The notes under the pieces were generated by a model that did no database searches, was not told where the DNA came from, and saw only the letters and a program-made list of their open reading frames with translations. A DNA stretch of 64,000 nucleotides, taken from positions 1,116,001 through 1,180,000 of the forward strand of contig NZ_CP099959.1 in assembly GCF_040409815.1 (NCBI RefSeq), written 5' to 3'. How positions within the stretch are numbered: position 1 is the first letter of the stretch; every line of letters starts with the position of its first letter. The DNA is from Polynucleobacter sp. UK-FUSCHL-C3 (GTDB taxonomy: Bacteria; Pseudomonadota; Gammaproteobacteria; Burkholderiales; Burkholderiaceae). Shown here piece by piece: positions 1 to 8,738 of this stretch. The translations under genes and the position numbers were made by a program.

Positions 1-843
1 GGCATAACGCCATAAATGACTTTGATATAAATCGCAATCCTGATCTGTGAGATCTTTAAATGCCTTCAATAAAATAGGCTCTATTTCATATTGATTGAAG
101 TCAATGTACTCTTGCGACCACGTATTGCTAGCTTGGGCTACCCAAGTCTCATAGCTTGACCGACCAGGCTTTGTATTATCTCTAGCAATCCAAGAAAAAG
201 GACTGCCTTCAACAAAGGCGCCATCAAAGTCTAAATCTAGAGGTTTCTTAAAGTAAGCAATAAGAGTCCAACAGGGCAACATCACCACATCTTTACAGCT
301 TGTGTCCAAGCTTTCTGAATATGGACCAATTAATGCTCTAGCCTGAACCGATGGTATGGCACATATCAGATATTCAAATGCAAGATCAAATGGACCCTGC
401 TCCTTTGTATTAATGCGCCATAAATTATTAATACGCTTGAGACCAATAACAGTATGTTGAGTATGAACATTTAGTGAGCTTGCTAAATATTTTGCTGGAG
501 CAGTCATAGCGGGCACTCCAACGAAGCGTTGCGTTGTCGACTCAAGTGTACGTATGGTGCTGCGATCCAGCGTCACAATCTTACCGCCCCAAGGCGCAAT
601 CACCTTTGCGTTCATCCACTCTGTAACTTGGGTACCAAATAATGGGTCTTTAACCGTGAAGTACTGGGCACCATGATCTGCCTCCCAGGCTTCATAGTAT
701 CGGTGACTCATTCGACCACCCACGCCCTTGCTTTTATCAAATACATGGACCTCAAAGCCTGCCTTGACTAGCTCACTAGCACAAGAAAGCCCTGCTATTC
801 CAGCACCAATAATGGCAACGCGTTTTTTAATTAGAGGATTCAT
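1..843 (-). CDS. Renalase-like NAD/FAD-dependent oxidoreductase (3' end beyond window)
   Basis: The reading frame runs leftward from an ATG at 843 and leaves the window at base 1, so only the first 281 residues are seen. The N-terminus has a Rossmann FAD-binding motif, VAIIGAGIAGLSCASEL, then an acidic-Lys strand end (VFDKSKGVGGRM) and the HGAQYF segment typical of renalase and amine-oxidase-like flavoproteins. Family members oxidise reduced nicotinamide isomers or amines; the substrate here is unknown. The gene starts 13 nt downstream of the exonuclease gene stop on the same strand, so co-transcription is likely. The family call is firm; the precise reaction is not. Confidence 0.85.
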   Translation of the reverse strand, partial: MNPLIKKRVAIIGAGIAGLSCASELVKAGFEVHVFDKSKGVGGRMSHRYYEAWEADHGAQYFTVKDPLFGTQVTEWMNAKVIAPWGGKIVTLDRSTIRTLESTTQRFVGVPAMTAPAKYLASSLNVHTQHTVIGLKRINNLWRINTKEQGPFDLAFEYLICAIPSVQARALIGPYSESLDTSCKDVVMLPCWTLIAYFKKPLDLDFDGAFVEGSPFSWIARDNTKPGRSSYETWVAQASNTWSQEYIDFNQYEIEPILLKAFKDLTDQDCDLYQSHLWRYA

Positions 844-855
844 CTTCTATGGGAT

Positions 856-2265
856 CTAGTTGACATCAGAATATGCGTGATAGTGTTTTAAATCCAAAAT
901 ATTAATAGGAAGCGTTGATTTAAGTGCCTTTTTGATCAATTTATAGATATCTAAATCAAACTCTGGAGTCCCATCGCGCAATAACTCCTCAACCTCATCT
1001 TGATTAACTGCACTTCCTAAGTAACACCAATGATCAAAAACATGCAGATCATCGCCCTCCTTGATTCCAATGGCTGCGGGATAAGGCCAAACAGATACTT
1101 TTAACTTCTGCAATGCCGTCTGGATCCGCAAATCATGCAAGCGGCGAGGCTCTACCCCAATACATGCCCCTTTGCATTGCTTCACATGAAAACCAAAACA
1201 GGGGCTACCGGGTTGTAGTTTCTCAAAACCTAGTAAGCCTTCACATAATTCATTACGTTTAGCAATAGATTGAAGAGTTTGAAGTGCCTCGCGTTTACTA
1301 TAAAACAAGCCATATAAATTATTTTGCTTGCCAGGTTTTAATTCATGGTGATTGACAAGGTGTACCTCAAGACAATCGGGGCTTTCTAGCAATTGCCAGG
1401 CACACAAATCCTTGGAGCGGCGAAGCTTAATATTAAAACTAGGTAACTTCTCTTTAATGAGTCTAGACTCCAATAGCAAGGCTCCCAACTCTCCGCCAGT
1501 TTCAATCCAATCAATACCGCGCACTTGCAAGGACAGCTTCATTTCTTTTCGATTAGATAGCGCGGATTGAAAATGGCCCATGACCCGGGAACGAAGGTCA
1601 TTACTCTTACCAATATATAAAGGCTGCTTATTTTCTGCATAAAAGAGGTATACACCAGGACGATTGGGCAACTCATCAATCAACTCGCGATCAATGTGCG
1701 GCGGCAGGCTCGGTCGGCCAAGCAGGTACTCTATTTCAGTTAACAGCTTGTCTTGACCAAATAAGGTCTCACATCGTTGCCAAAACTGGTACAAAAGCTT
1801 TGCGTCATCTAATGCCCGATGCCGACTTTGTACTACCAAGCCATGAACCGAAATTAAGGTATCAAGATTATGTCGTCCTTGCGAGGAAAATAAACGGCGT
1901 GACAGTTTGACGGTACAAACAACCTTTGGTGAAAAATCGATACCAACTCGTTTAAATTCTGCCTTCAAAAAACTGTAATCAAAACGAGCATTATGGGCAA
2001 TAAAGATCTTATCTTTCAACTCAAGATAAAGCTCTGCTGCAATTTCATCAAAACTTGGTTTCGTACTAACCATTGCTGGCGTAATACCTGTGAGTCTCTG
2101 AATGTTATTAGGTATATGAACGCCAGGATTAATTAGTCTTGACCACTCCGATGACTCCTGATTCTCCAAAGTGAGAACCCCAACCTCAGTGATGCGGTCT
2201 AAATTAGCCCTAGACCCGGTTGTTTCAATGTCCACAAAGGCATAAATGGGGTCTTTTGAGGGCAT
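856..2265 (-). CDS. DEDDh exonuclease fused to a GIY-YIG (UvrC/Cho-type) nuclease
   Basis: The 469-residue protein has two nuclease domains. Residues 8-165 form a DnaQ-like 3'-5' exonuclease with the DEDDh pattern: D12 and E14 in FVDIETTG, the HNARFDY segment at 91-97, and H149/D153 in HRALDDA. Residues 203-300 form a GIY-YIG endonuclease (GVY at 204, YIG at 217) like the N-terminal half of UvrC. The C-terminal part has CFGFHVKQCKGAC, resembling the Cys cluster of UvrC/Cho. The architecture matches proteins annotated as DNA polymerase III epsilon-like plus excinuclease Cho in betaproteobacteria, so a DNA-repair role is likely. It is not the replicative DnaQ. Confidence 0.9.
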   Translation of the reverse strand: MPSKDPIYAFVDIETTGSRANLDRITEVGVLTLENQESSEWSRLINPGVHIPNNIQRLTGITPAMVSTKPSFDEIAAELYLELKDKIFIAHNARFDYSFLKAEFKRVGIDFSPKVVCTVKLSRRLFSSQGRHNLDTLISVHGLVVQSRHRALDDAKLLYQFWQRCETLFGQDKLLTEIEYLLGRPSLPPHIDRELIDELPNRPGVYLFYAENKQPLYIGKSNDLRSRVMGHFQSALSNRKEMKLSLQVRGIDWIETGGELGALLLESRLIKEKLPSFNIKLRRSKDLCAWQLLESPDCLEVHLVNHHELKPGKQNNLYGLFYSKREALQTLQSIAKRNELCEGLLGFEKLQPGSPCFGFHVKQCKGACIGVEPRRLHDLRIQTALQKLKVSVWPYPAAIGIKEGDDLHVFDHWCYLGSAVNQDEVEELLRDGTPEFDLDIYKLIKKALKSTLPINILDLKHYHAYSDVN

Positions 2266-2388
2266 CTAAATTTATTAGTTATCAGATCTATGGTTGCTAC
2301 CATTATCTCGCCTCATTAGAATTTTTGCTTGTCTGGGCCCCTAAAATTAATCCTGGGCCATCCAGCAACTAATTCCTTCTTTTGAACA

Positions 2389-4491
2389 TTATTTGAGAAT
2401 TTGAAAAAGATTACTAAAATTATCAGTCCATAAGCGCAATGATGGAATTGGTTCTATTTCCTGCTTAATATTTAGGAATTCCTTTGAATTAAGAAAGGCA
2501 TTATTTTTAGAAATAATGATCCACTCTGAGCTTGATGAGAGATCAAATGGATTTGGGTCTGGCTCTTCATTTCTTACCAAAATAGCGTGATACGGGGAAT
2601 TTGATACAAGTTGATTCAACACCGGGGGGAGATTTAGATATCTATTTGAAACATGAAAAACAATGAACCCATCTGCTTTGATATGCTTGGTATATAAATT
2701 GAAAGCTTCCTGTGTAATTAAATGGATTGGAATCGAATCACTTGAAAATGCATCAATAATTAATACATCAAATAGATTTGGTAATTCTCTTTCCAGAACT
2801 AGACGAGCATCACCAAGCGCATATGAAATCGATGCTGCAGAATCTTTAATATAGGTAAACGAATTTTTAGCAACTTGAATCACTTCCGGATTTATTTCAT
2901 AAATCCTATATTCATCACCCGACCTTCCATAGGTAAGAAGAGTTCCGGTACCTAATCCTACAATTCCAACTTTAAGATTCTTTTTCTCCTCAGCCTTTTT
3001 AAGTAAGGTAATGCCAACACCTGAGGATGGTATGTAATATGAGGTTGGCTTCGTTCTTCCTAAATCACTCATATCTTGAGTACCATGCATGATAACTCCG
3101 TGCACTAGGCGCCTCACTATCGTATCTTGATCAAGATATTTAGTCTCAGAGACTCTTAATGTTCCATAAAAATTACGATCACTTAAAAGACTATTATTTT
3201 TAAAATTAAAGTAATAAGTCTGGCAAAAATACGCTGTTACCGATAAACAAGCGACGGTCAGAAGCAAATAAATGACTTTCTGCCATTTGGTATGCAAATA
3301 AAGCGACATCCACAGAAAAGTAATACAAGATATCAGGAGTATTAAGGGCAGCTCCCAATAAAACGAGAAGATTAACGGCGAAATAATTGATACAAAAAAT
3401 CCCCCTAGCGCTCCACCAATAGAGATGGATAAATAAAATCGTGTAAGGTGTTCTGTTGGTGGTTTACGAAGCGCTACTTCGCCATGACAAAATAGGCAAA
3501 TGAAAAATAATCCAAATATGTAAAGCGGTGCGGCATATTTAACGGATAAAACACCGTTCTCCGCAATTAGTCCCCAGGCCATCATGGCTGTAAATACCAA
3601 CACAACAATAAGGACCAAGGGTCTCTCGTACCAGCCACGTCCGCCACGACCCTCAAAAACAACAACAAAGGTCAGTAAATACAAGGTGAGAGGGAAAACC
3701 CATAAAAATGGGATAGATGCAATATTCTGGGTTATATGATTCGAGATTGCTAACAACAAACTAGTGGCTATAAATGGCAAGAAAATCCATAAAAATTTAT
3801 CTTGCCTACCGATAACTACACGATCTAATTTTTCCTCAATCGCTTCAGATATTAAGGTTGATGATGACTGACTAAGAGTATTACTTCTCACTACTCTGAT
3901 TGCGGTAAGTATTGCAAAAACAGCAAACAAAAAATAAAAAATGCTCCAAGTAATTGCTTGAGCGCTTAAAGTAATCCATGTCTCAATAGCGAATGGGTAC
4001 ATCAATAAGCCAATAATGGATGCTAAATTTGATAATGCAAATAATCGATATGTCTTTTTTGATTCTTCACTAAATTTATTCTCACGTGCAAACCAAGATT
4101 GCAACAGTGGTCCCGTTGTTGATAGAACAAAATATGGCAATCCAATGGTAAAAAAGAGTAAGCCTAATATATGAATAATTGGCTCTTCGCTATTGATTGG
4201 CTTCCAATCTGGATTGGCGATGATTGGTAAAAAAATGAGGCTGACGCAAATAACAATGCAGTGAAAAATACCTTGTTTTTTTGGTGAAAACCTTTGTATC
4301 CAATCCGAGTACATGTAACCCAGTAATAAGGCTACCTGAAAGAAAGTAAGGCAGGTAGTCCATACCGCAGATGTTCCTCCAAACCATGGGAGTATTTGCT
4401 TTGCTATGATTGGTTGTACTAAAAAGAGCAGAAAGCTCGATATAAAAATAGTTATAGCAAATAGATTCTTATTCAACATCTTTTTATCCAA
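2389..4491 (-). CDS. Membrane-fused spermidine-synthase-like protein
   Basis: This 700-residue protein starts with many hydrophobic segments (roughly residues 10-430, MFS-like) and ends with a soluble spermidine-synthase-type fold. The SAM or dcSAM-binding motif is VGIVGLGTGTLL near residue 500, followed by the acidic strand end YRIYEINPEV and the catalytic-region segment DVLIIDAFSSDSIPIHL. Such fusions are common in proteobacteria and are usually annotated as fused MFS/spermidine synthase, but polyamine synthesis has rarely been shown for them. The first ATG is followed directly by MNKNLFAITIF, so the start could be internal by a few codons. It stands alone on the minus strand. Confidence 0.85.
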   Translation of the reverse strand: MDKKMLNKNLFAITIFISSFLLFLVQPIIAKQILPWFGGTSAVWTTCLTFFQVALLLGYMYSDWIQRFSPKKQGIFHCIVICVSLIFLPIIANPDWKPINSEEPIIHILGLLFFTIGLPYFVLSTTGPLLQSWFARENKFSEESKKTYRLFALSNLASIIGLLMYPFAIETWITLSAQAITWSIFYFLFAVFAILTAIRVVRSNTLSQSSSTLISEAIEEKLDRVVIGRQDKFLWIFLPFIATSLLLAISNHITQNIASIPFLWVFPLTLYLLTFVVVFEGRGGRGWYERPLVLIVVLVFTAMMAWGLIAENGVLSVKYAAPLYIFGLFFICLFCHGEVALRKPPTEHLTRFYLSISIGGALGGFFVSIISPLIFSFYWELPLILLISCITFLWMSLYLHTKWQKVIYLLLTVACLSVTAYFCQTYYFNFKNNSLLSDRNFYGTLRVSETKYLDQDTIVRRLVHGVIMHGTQDMSDLGRTKPTSYYIPSSGVGITLLKKAEEKKNLKVGIVGLGTGTLLTYGRSGDEYRIYEINPEVIQVAKNSFTYIKDSAASISYALGDARLVLERELPNLFDVLIIDAFSSDSIPIHLITQEAFNLYTKHIKADGFIVFHVSNRYLNLPPVLNQLVSNSPYHAILVRNEEPDPNPFDLSSSSEWIIISKNNAFLNSKEFLNIKQEIEPIPSLRLWTDNFSNLFQILK

Positions 4492-4678
4492 AAAATTAAT
4501 TTTGGGTAATTATCAACTAAATCATATAGCTGCCAAATTTAGAGGCAATATCATAGATCAATGCTGACTAACCCTACTGGGCCTAAAAGAAAAATAGCCT
4601 AAAAGCGAGTTATTGTGATTCTTGGTGATCCGGGGTTGATCTAAGCTAACTTGGGTAGTACAAAACTTCTCGATGGGG

Positions 4679-5308
4679 TCAGTCTTTCCAAGTTGGATAT
4701 TTATACATGACCGCATTGAAGAGTTCTGATTGGAGAAATTGAGCTAACCATTTTTTTAGAGCTGGGAGTAGTAATTGATCAAACCGCTCAAGGTTAACCA
4801 TTGAAAACTGACGAATAAAGGGAAAGATCGCAACATCTAACCAACTTTGCTTATCACCCAACAAAAATTGGCTGGACTTAAGAGCATCATCCATTGGCTT
4901 TAGCAGCAGTTCAATTGCAGTGTTTAGCACATCATTTTGATTCAGATTGGGATGCCGATTGGGATACTTGTATTGATCAAGCAATACCTTAAATGGGCCA
5001 TCATTCTTTTCAATCCAAATTTGAGCGGCATCTTTATCAATCTCACTCCAGTTATCTGGGTCAGATTTCTGTAATGCCCAATGAATGATCTCTAAACTCT
5101 GGTCTAGGATGAGATCATCAACGATTAGGACGGGTACAGTCCCTTTTGGGGATGCTAGCAACATCGATTGTGGCTTATTGCGTAATTCAATCTCTCTGTG
5201 CTCAACCTTAATACCTGAGTATTGCAAAGCCATGCGAGCCCTCATTGCATAAGGGCATCTACGATAAGAGTACAAAATTGGCAACATGGATGAATTATCC
5301 GATGACAC
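4679..5308 (-). CDS. Glutathione S-transferase family protein
   Basis: The 209-residue protein begins with a thioredoxin-like GST N-domain: YSYRRCPYAMRARMAL places a conserved Cys at residue 18, followed by the GTVPVL cis-proline loop near residue 57. The C-terminal helical domain follows, with a WLDVAIFPFIRQF segment near 155-167. The CPYAMRAR pattern is typical of the omega/SspA/YfcG side of the family, which works in thiol reduction or glutathione conjugation in the cytoplasm. It lies between the VOC protein gene and the spermidine-synthase-like gene, all on the minus strand. The substrate cannot be read from the sequence. Confidence 0.88.
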   Translation of the reverse strand: MSSDNSSMLPILYSYRRCPYAMRARMALQYSGIKVEHREIELRNKPQSMLLASPKGTVPVLIVDDLILDQSLEIIHWALQKSDPDNWSEIDKDAAQIWIEKNDGPFKVLLDQYKYPNRHPNLNQNDVLNTAIELLLKPMDDALKSSQFLLGDKQSWLDVAIFPFIRQFSMVNLERFDQLLLPALKKWLAQFLQSELFNAVMYKYPTWKD

Positions 5309-5350
5309 TGATATTAAGTATGAGATTAATCGACCTATTGCTTGGAAAAG

Positions 5351-5374
5351 AAAAAACCGCCAGAAGGTGGTTTT
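5351..5374 (-). terminator. Rho-independent terminator after the VOC gene
   Basis: A hairpin AAACCGCC-agaa-GGTGGTTT (one G-T mismatch pair) is followed on the minus strand by a T-rich run. It lies 43 nt beyond the stop of the minus-strand VOC gene and before the GST gene. The same hairpin sequence recurs at 5847, 19684 and 37006 next to tRNA-Arg fragments. Confidence 0.7.
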
Positions 5375-5416
5375 GGGGATTCTTACCGGCCCTGAATTGA
5401 CCGGGGCTCATGACTT

Positions 5417-5821
5417 CTAACCCTTAATAGGTAAAATTTCGCTGATTTCAATTAGGTTCTGATCTGGATCTCGAACATATACCGAGTTAATTTTTGAGGT
5501 GGCGCCAGTACGGATAATCGGACCCTCAATAATGGGCCAATTTTCTTTCTGTAAGCTTTCTATGACTGCAATTATTGGTCTGTCAGCAATAAAACATAGG
5601 TCTAATGATCCAGGCGTAGGAATATCCGCCTTGGGCTCAAATTCTTTTCCCTTGATATGTAGATTAATCTTTTGATTACCAAACTTGAACGCTTTTCGCT
5701 CCACCGGTGGCGTTCCGCCCACAAACGACTCAAGCTTCATCCCTAAAACGCGAGTATAAAAATCGATACATTCAGCTTCCTTGGCTGTAGTAAGAACGAG
5801 ATGGTCCAAATGATCAATCAT
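5417..5821 (-). CDS. VOC (glyoxalase/bleomycin resistance) superfamily protein
   Basis: The 134-residue protein shows one VOC module: IDHLDHLVLTTAKEAECIDFY at the N-terminus with a metal-ligand-like His, and RDPDQNLIEISE near the C-terminus with the closing Glu. The length and the pattern VLGMKLE...KFGNQKINLH match the small VOC subgroup often annotated as virulence protein STM3117-like. Members bind a divalent metal and act as dioxygenases, isomerases or resistance proteins; the substrate is unknown. It is the last gene before the tRNA-Arg fragment array begins at about 5916. Confidence 0.85.
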   Translation of the reverse strand: MIDHLDHLVLTTAKEAECIDFYTRVLGMKLESFVGGTPPVERKAFKFGNQKINLHIKGKEFEPKADIPTPGSLDLCFIADRPIIAVIESLQKENWPIIEGPIIRTGATSKINSVYVRDPDQNLIEISEILPIKG

Positions 5822-5846
5822 TCATATATCTTAATGCCCCACATAC

Positions 5847-5915
5847 AAAAAAACCACCCGAAGATGGTTTTGGTTACTCTTGGTGGCCTGGTACAAATAG
5901 TTACATTTTAACTAT
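5847..5915. repeat. Flank repeat A, copy 1 (hairpin plus leader of tRNA fragment)
   Basis: A terminator-like hairpin (AAACCA...TGGTTT) is followed by TGGCCTGGTACAAAT and TTTTAACTA, then directly by a tRNA-Arg fragment. The same sequence precedes the fragments at 19753 and, more diverged, at 37074. It therefore belongs to the repeated module ends, and the hairpin probably also terminates transcription. Confidence 0.7.
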
Positions 5916-5976
5916 TGGCCTGCCTAGCACGAATGGCTTCGCCGATACTTCATGTTCGAATGTGCGACCAATGTCT
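5916..5976 (-). repeat. tRNA-Arg 3' fragment 1 (degenerate, with T-arm insertion)
   Basis: TGGCCTGCCTAGCACGA is the CCA end and acceptor region of tRNA-Arg. A stretch of about 20 nt (TGGCTTCGCCGATACTTC) then interrupts the T arm before GTTCGAATGTGCGACC resumes. The same interruption occurs in the copy at 19753. This is the leftmost fragment of the array. Confidence 0.75.
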
Positions 5977-6027
5977 TATCAACTTTAAAAATAGCAGAAT
6001 TATTAATCGTTCCTTGAAGATACCAAA

Positions 6028-6684
6028 ATGAGCACGTGGTTCAATTCTGTGGATATCTACTGTGAGCGCTTAGATGCGAGTTTTTGGGCTGAGCCTATTA
6101 ATGCTTTTACTAATCTCTCATTCATCGTGGCAGGATTGTTCGTTTGGCGCCTAAGAACTCCCCGCTCAAATCTGATGGCAATTCTGATGATCCTTATTGG
6201 TCTAGGAAGTTTTAGCTTTCATACCTTTGCAAATCGTCTTACCGGCCTATTTGATGTCTTAGCAATAGCTTTGTATTTAGTGGCCTTTGCATTTCTGATC
6301 CCCAAGCAATGGTCGAAAACCTCGATATTGATTCAGCTGGGGTCAGTTATCCTGCTCATCGTCAGCATTGTTTTAGCTCAATTACTAATTAGTCCCCTAA
6401 AGACTGCTCTACCCTGGTTACCCCCCGGCATGTACCTTGGGGCTTGGTTGGCGCTGCTTGGTTATGCTTTGATAACTCAATCTTCAAACACGCTAGCAGC
6501 GCGATTTTTATGGCTGGCGGTCATTGTTTTTCCATTTTCACTACTGAGTCGTCAACTTGATATGCCCTTATGTGACTTAATTGGTGGTTCGCATTGGTTA
6601 TGGCATCTGCTCAATGGGTTAACTTTGTTTTTGAGTAGTTATGGTCTTTGCACAAAAAAGGACTCTGAATCTCAGCGATTCTAA
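6028..6684 (+). CDS. Ceramidase-family integral membrane protein, copy 1
   Basis: The 218-residue protein has about seven hydrophobic segments and the ceramidase/alkaline-phytoceramidase (PF05875, CREST-like) pattern. The N-terminus has VDIYCERLDASFWAEPINAFTN, then SFSFHTFANR with a putative metal-binding His, and HWLWHLLNG near residue 197 with further His residues. Family enzymes hydrolyse ceramide-type amide bonds in membranes, but bacterial substrates are mostly unknown. The gene is almost identical to 22965-23666 over 657 bp, including upstream sequence. The two diverge at residue 208, where this copy ends in a short KKDSESQRF tail. Confidence 0.8.
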   Translation: MSTWFNSVDIYCERLDASFWAEPINAFTNLSFIVAGLFVWRLRTPRSNLMAILMILIGLGSFSFHTFANRLTGLFDVLAIALYLVAFAFLIPKQWSKTSILIQLGSVILLIVSIVLAQLLISPLKTALPWLPPGMYLGAWLALLGYALITQSSNTLAARFLWLAVIVFPFSLLSRQLDMPLCDLIGGSHWLWHLLNGLTLFLSSYGLCTKKDSESQRF

Positions 6685-6719
6685 ATTGTTATTAATTTTC
6701 CGACTCGAGGCCAATTAGA

Positions 6720-7328
6720 TTATCGATCATAGTCACTAGCAAATTGGTGATTTGTATCTCGATGATGAGCCTCGTCATTTCGGACAGCAATCACAACATC
6801 ACGCAAGGTTGCAGTAGAGTCAAGTTTCCAATAATCGATAGCGATCTTAGGCGCCGAAACATTGGGTATGCGTCCCTCATCAATTTCTTTTAAATACTCG
6901 GTATAGGAGTAGACGGCCTCTTCCTCAAAATAGCCAACTATGCGATGTGCTGTTCTTGGGAAAAACACATAGATTATGAAAAAGAAATTCCAGAAAATGG
7001 CTTGTGTAATCAAGACTAAATAGCGCTCAAACAAATTGGGCTTTGCAATATCGATAAAGGTCATTAAATGCATTCTTTCATTCTCAGCCTCGGCTAAAAG
7101 CGTACGAATCTTTGGTCCATAACCAACTTTCATACTACGTAGGCTGGTTAAATGAGTCCACATACCAGCAACCATTCCTGGAACTCCTGCGACAGTTTCC
7201 AAGATAACAGCTCGGTGCCCATAGCGTTTCTTAAAAAAAGTATCGGCAAAGAAACGCATGCCTTTAGTAAAAAATAGAGCAACTCGATCAGAAAATTGAA
7301 TGGGGATGTAGTGGATGGTCTCTTTCAT
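6720..7328 (-). CDS. aox: Alternative oxidase (cyanide-insensitive ubiquinol oxidase)
   Basis: The 202-residue protein carries the full di-iron signature of alternative oxidase: LET (E44), NERMH (E84, H87), FEEEAV (E135 region) and RNDEAHHR (E186, H189). Two hydrophobic helices lie between residues 45-65 and 103-125, as expected for an interfacial membrane protein. The enzyme passes electrons from ubiquinol to oxygen without pumping protons. The length is near that of the core domain and lacks the plant regulatory Cys region. It is on the opposite strand to the neighbouring ceramidase gene, with converging 3' ends 35 nt apart. Bacterial copies are sporadic, which fits acquisition with this module. 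Confidence 0.95.
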   Translation of the reverse strand: MKETIHYIPIQFSDRVALFFTKGMRFFADTFFKKRYGHRAVILETVAGVPGMVAGMWTHLTSLRSMKVGYGPKIRTLLAEAENERMHLMTFIDIAKPNLFERYLVLITQAIFWNFFFIIYVFFPRTAHRIVGYFEEEAVYSYTEYLKEIDEGRIPNVSAPKIAIDYWKLDSTATLRDVVIAVRNDEAHHRDTNHQFASDYDR

Positions 7329-7401
7329 AACAAATATTTTAAGTGTTTTTTAGCTTTTGTGCCCGCAAGCCGAAGTTTTGCTTACTTAAGGCTTAAGTAT
7401 T

Positions 7402-7437
7402 TGGCCTGCCCAGCAGAAATCGAATCTGTAATTTCCA
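7402..7437 (-). repeat. tRNA-Arg-like 3' fragment 2 with a different T arm
   Basis: TGGCCTGCCCAGCAGAAATC matches the CCA end and acceptor strand of tRNA-Arg, but the T arm differs. On the minus strand it reads CAGA-TTCGATT-TCTG, still a proper stem with a 7-nt loop. It lies between the divergent aox and metal-uptake genes. It may derive from another tRNA variant rather than from decay. Confidence 0.5.
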
Positions 7438-7536
7438 AAGAATAACTACATACTAAATCTTACAAATTAATACAAATCATTTAGAATAATTTGAGTTCGT
7501 TCTACACTTAGTTTTTAAAAAGGATCTGTTAAACCC

Positions 7537-8040
7537 ATGCGTTATTTACTCATACCAATCGCTCTAATCCTAAGCCCCATGGTGATGGCTCAACAAAAAC
7601 ATGGCCATGCCCATGAACATGGCAAAGGTAACTTAGAGATTACCTTAGACAAAAGTCGTATGGTGGGTAAACTCAAAATACCACTCGAAGCTCTAGTTGG
7701 CTTTGAGCGCTTACCCAAGACCGAAGTTGAAAATAATGCAATCAACGACCTGAACCAAAAACTCGCAAACCCAGCAACTTTTTTTGTGATGAATAAAGAG
7801 GCTGAGTGCAGTCCAAAAGTTCTTGAGAACACCATTGTTCGCGATACTGCCGGTAAGCATGCTGATTTACATTACCTGTTTGACCTCAATTGCTCAAAAC
7901 CAGCCAATCTCAAGCAAATGAGCATTACTCTATTTGCAAGTTACAAGCGCCTCAAAGAAATTAAAGTTGAGTCAGTGGGTCCAGCAGGCCAAAAGTCTAC
8001 AACCGCTAAACCTCAGTCAAACATCATCTTGTTAAATTGA
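7537..8040 (+). CDS. DUF2796 (ZrgA-like) periplasmic metal-uptake protein
   Basis: The 167-residue protein has a signal peptide (about residues 1-18, ending VMA), then a His-rich stretch QKHGHAHEHGKG likely to bind Zn or another divalent metal, then the DUF2796 core (GNLEITLDKSRMVGKLKIPLEALVGFER split over 29-57). DUF2796 proteins occur in front of an ABC importer-like pair; in Vibrio the zrg cluster of this composition is zinc-regulated. Here it opens a four-gene operon with the ATPase overlapping by 4 nt. The metal is inferred, not shown. No clear Zur box was recognised upstream. Confidence 0.8.
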   Translation: MRYLLIPIALILSPMVMAQQKHGHAHEHGKGNLEITLDKSRMVGKLKIPLEALVGFERLPKTEVENNAINDLNQKLANPATFFVMNKEAECSPKVLENTIVRDTAGKHADLHYLFDLNCSKPANLKQMSITLFASYKRLKEIKVESVGPAGQKSTTAKPQSNIILLN

Positions 8041-8738
8041 CAGTTCCCTCAAAACCAAGTGTAGTTAAAGTAAGCCATTTGCAATTTGGCTGGCCTAATC
8101 ACCCTCCCTTGATTCCGAACTTATCGTTTGAACTCAAGGCGGGTGAGAAAATTTTTATTTCAGGGCCTAGTGGCTGCGGTAAAAGTACCTTATTAAATCT
8201 CTTATCGGGTGTCATCAAACCCGATCGTGGAGAGATTTGGATTCATAATCGCCCGCTTCATGAGCTTGGTAATTCAGCAAAAGATCAGCTCCGCGGTGAA
8301 GAGATGGGATTCATCTTCCAGCAATTCAATCTCATTCCATACCTTAGTGCAGCAGATAATATTTTGCTACCAACCTACTTGTATCCAAAACGTAAGCTCG
8401 CTGCAATGAAGCAGTATGGCTCTACTGCTGCAGCTGTAGACTCGCTTCTGAAAATGCTCGGTTTGCCTGCATCCGTAATAGACCAACCCGCTCATCGACT
8501 CTCCATTGGCCAACAACAAAGAATTGCAGCTGCGCGTGCTTTTATTGGTAGCCCATCTATTGTGATTGCGGATGAGCCCACATCTGCATTGGACTGGAAT
8601 AATCAAGCGCTTTTAATGGATTTGTTTTTGGGGCTTGCAAACGAACACCAAACTGCATTAATGATGGTAAGCCATGACAAACGTCTCAGCACACGCTTTG
8701 ATCAAAAACGTAGTTTTGCTGAACTGGTGGGGTCATGA
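8037..8738 (+). CDS. ABC transporter ATP-binding protein (LolD/MacB type)
   Basis: The 233-residue ATPase has Walker A GPSGCGKST at 43-51, Q-loop FIFQQFNLIPYLSA near 98, signature LSIGQQQRIAAARA (a relaxed LSGGQ) and Walker B IVIADEPTSALD. The proposed TTG start at 8037 overlaps the upstream stop by 4 nt, giving translational coupling; no in-frame ATG precedes the conserved domain. It pairs with the FtsX-like permease next to it, which points to a mechanotransmission-type or envelope ABC system in the metal operon and not a classical importer. Confidence 0.9.
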   Translation: MTVPSKPSVVKVSHLQFGWPNHPPLIPNLSFELKAGEKIFISGPSGCGKSTLLNLLSGVIKPDRGEIWIHNRPLHELGNSAKDQLRGEEMGFIFQQFNLIPYLSAADNILLPTYLYPKRKLAAMKQYGSTAAAVDSLLKMLGLPASVIDQPAHRLSIGQQQRIAAARAFIGSPSIVIADEPTSALDWNNQALLMDLFLGLANEHQTALMMVSHDKRLSTRFDQKRSFAELVGS

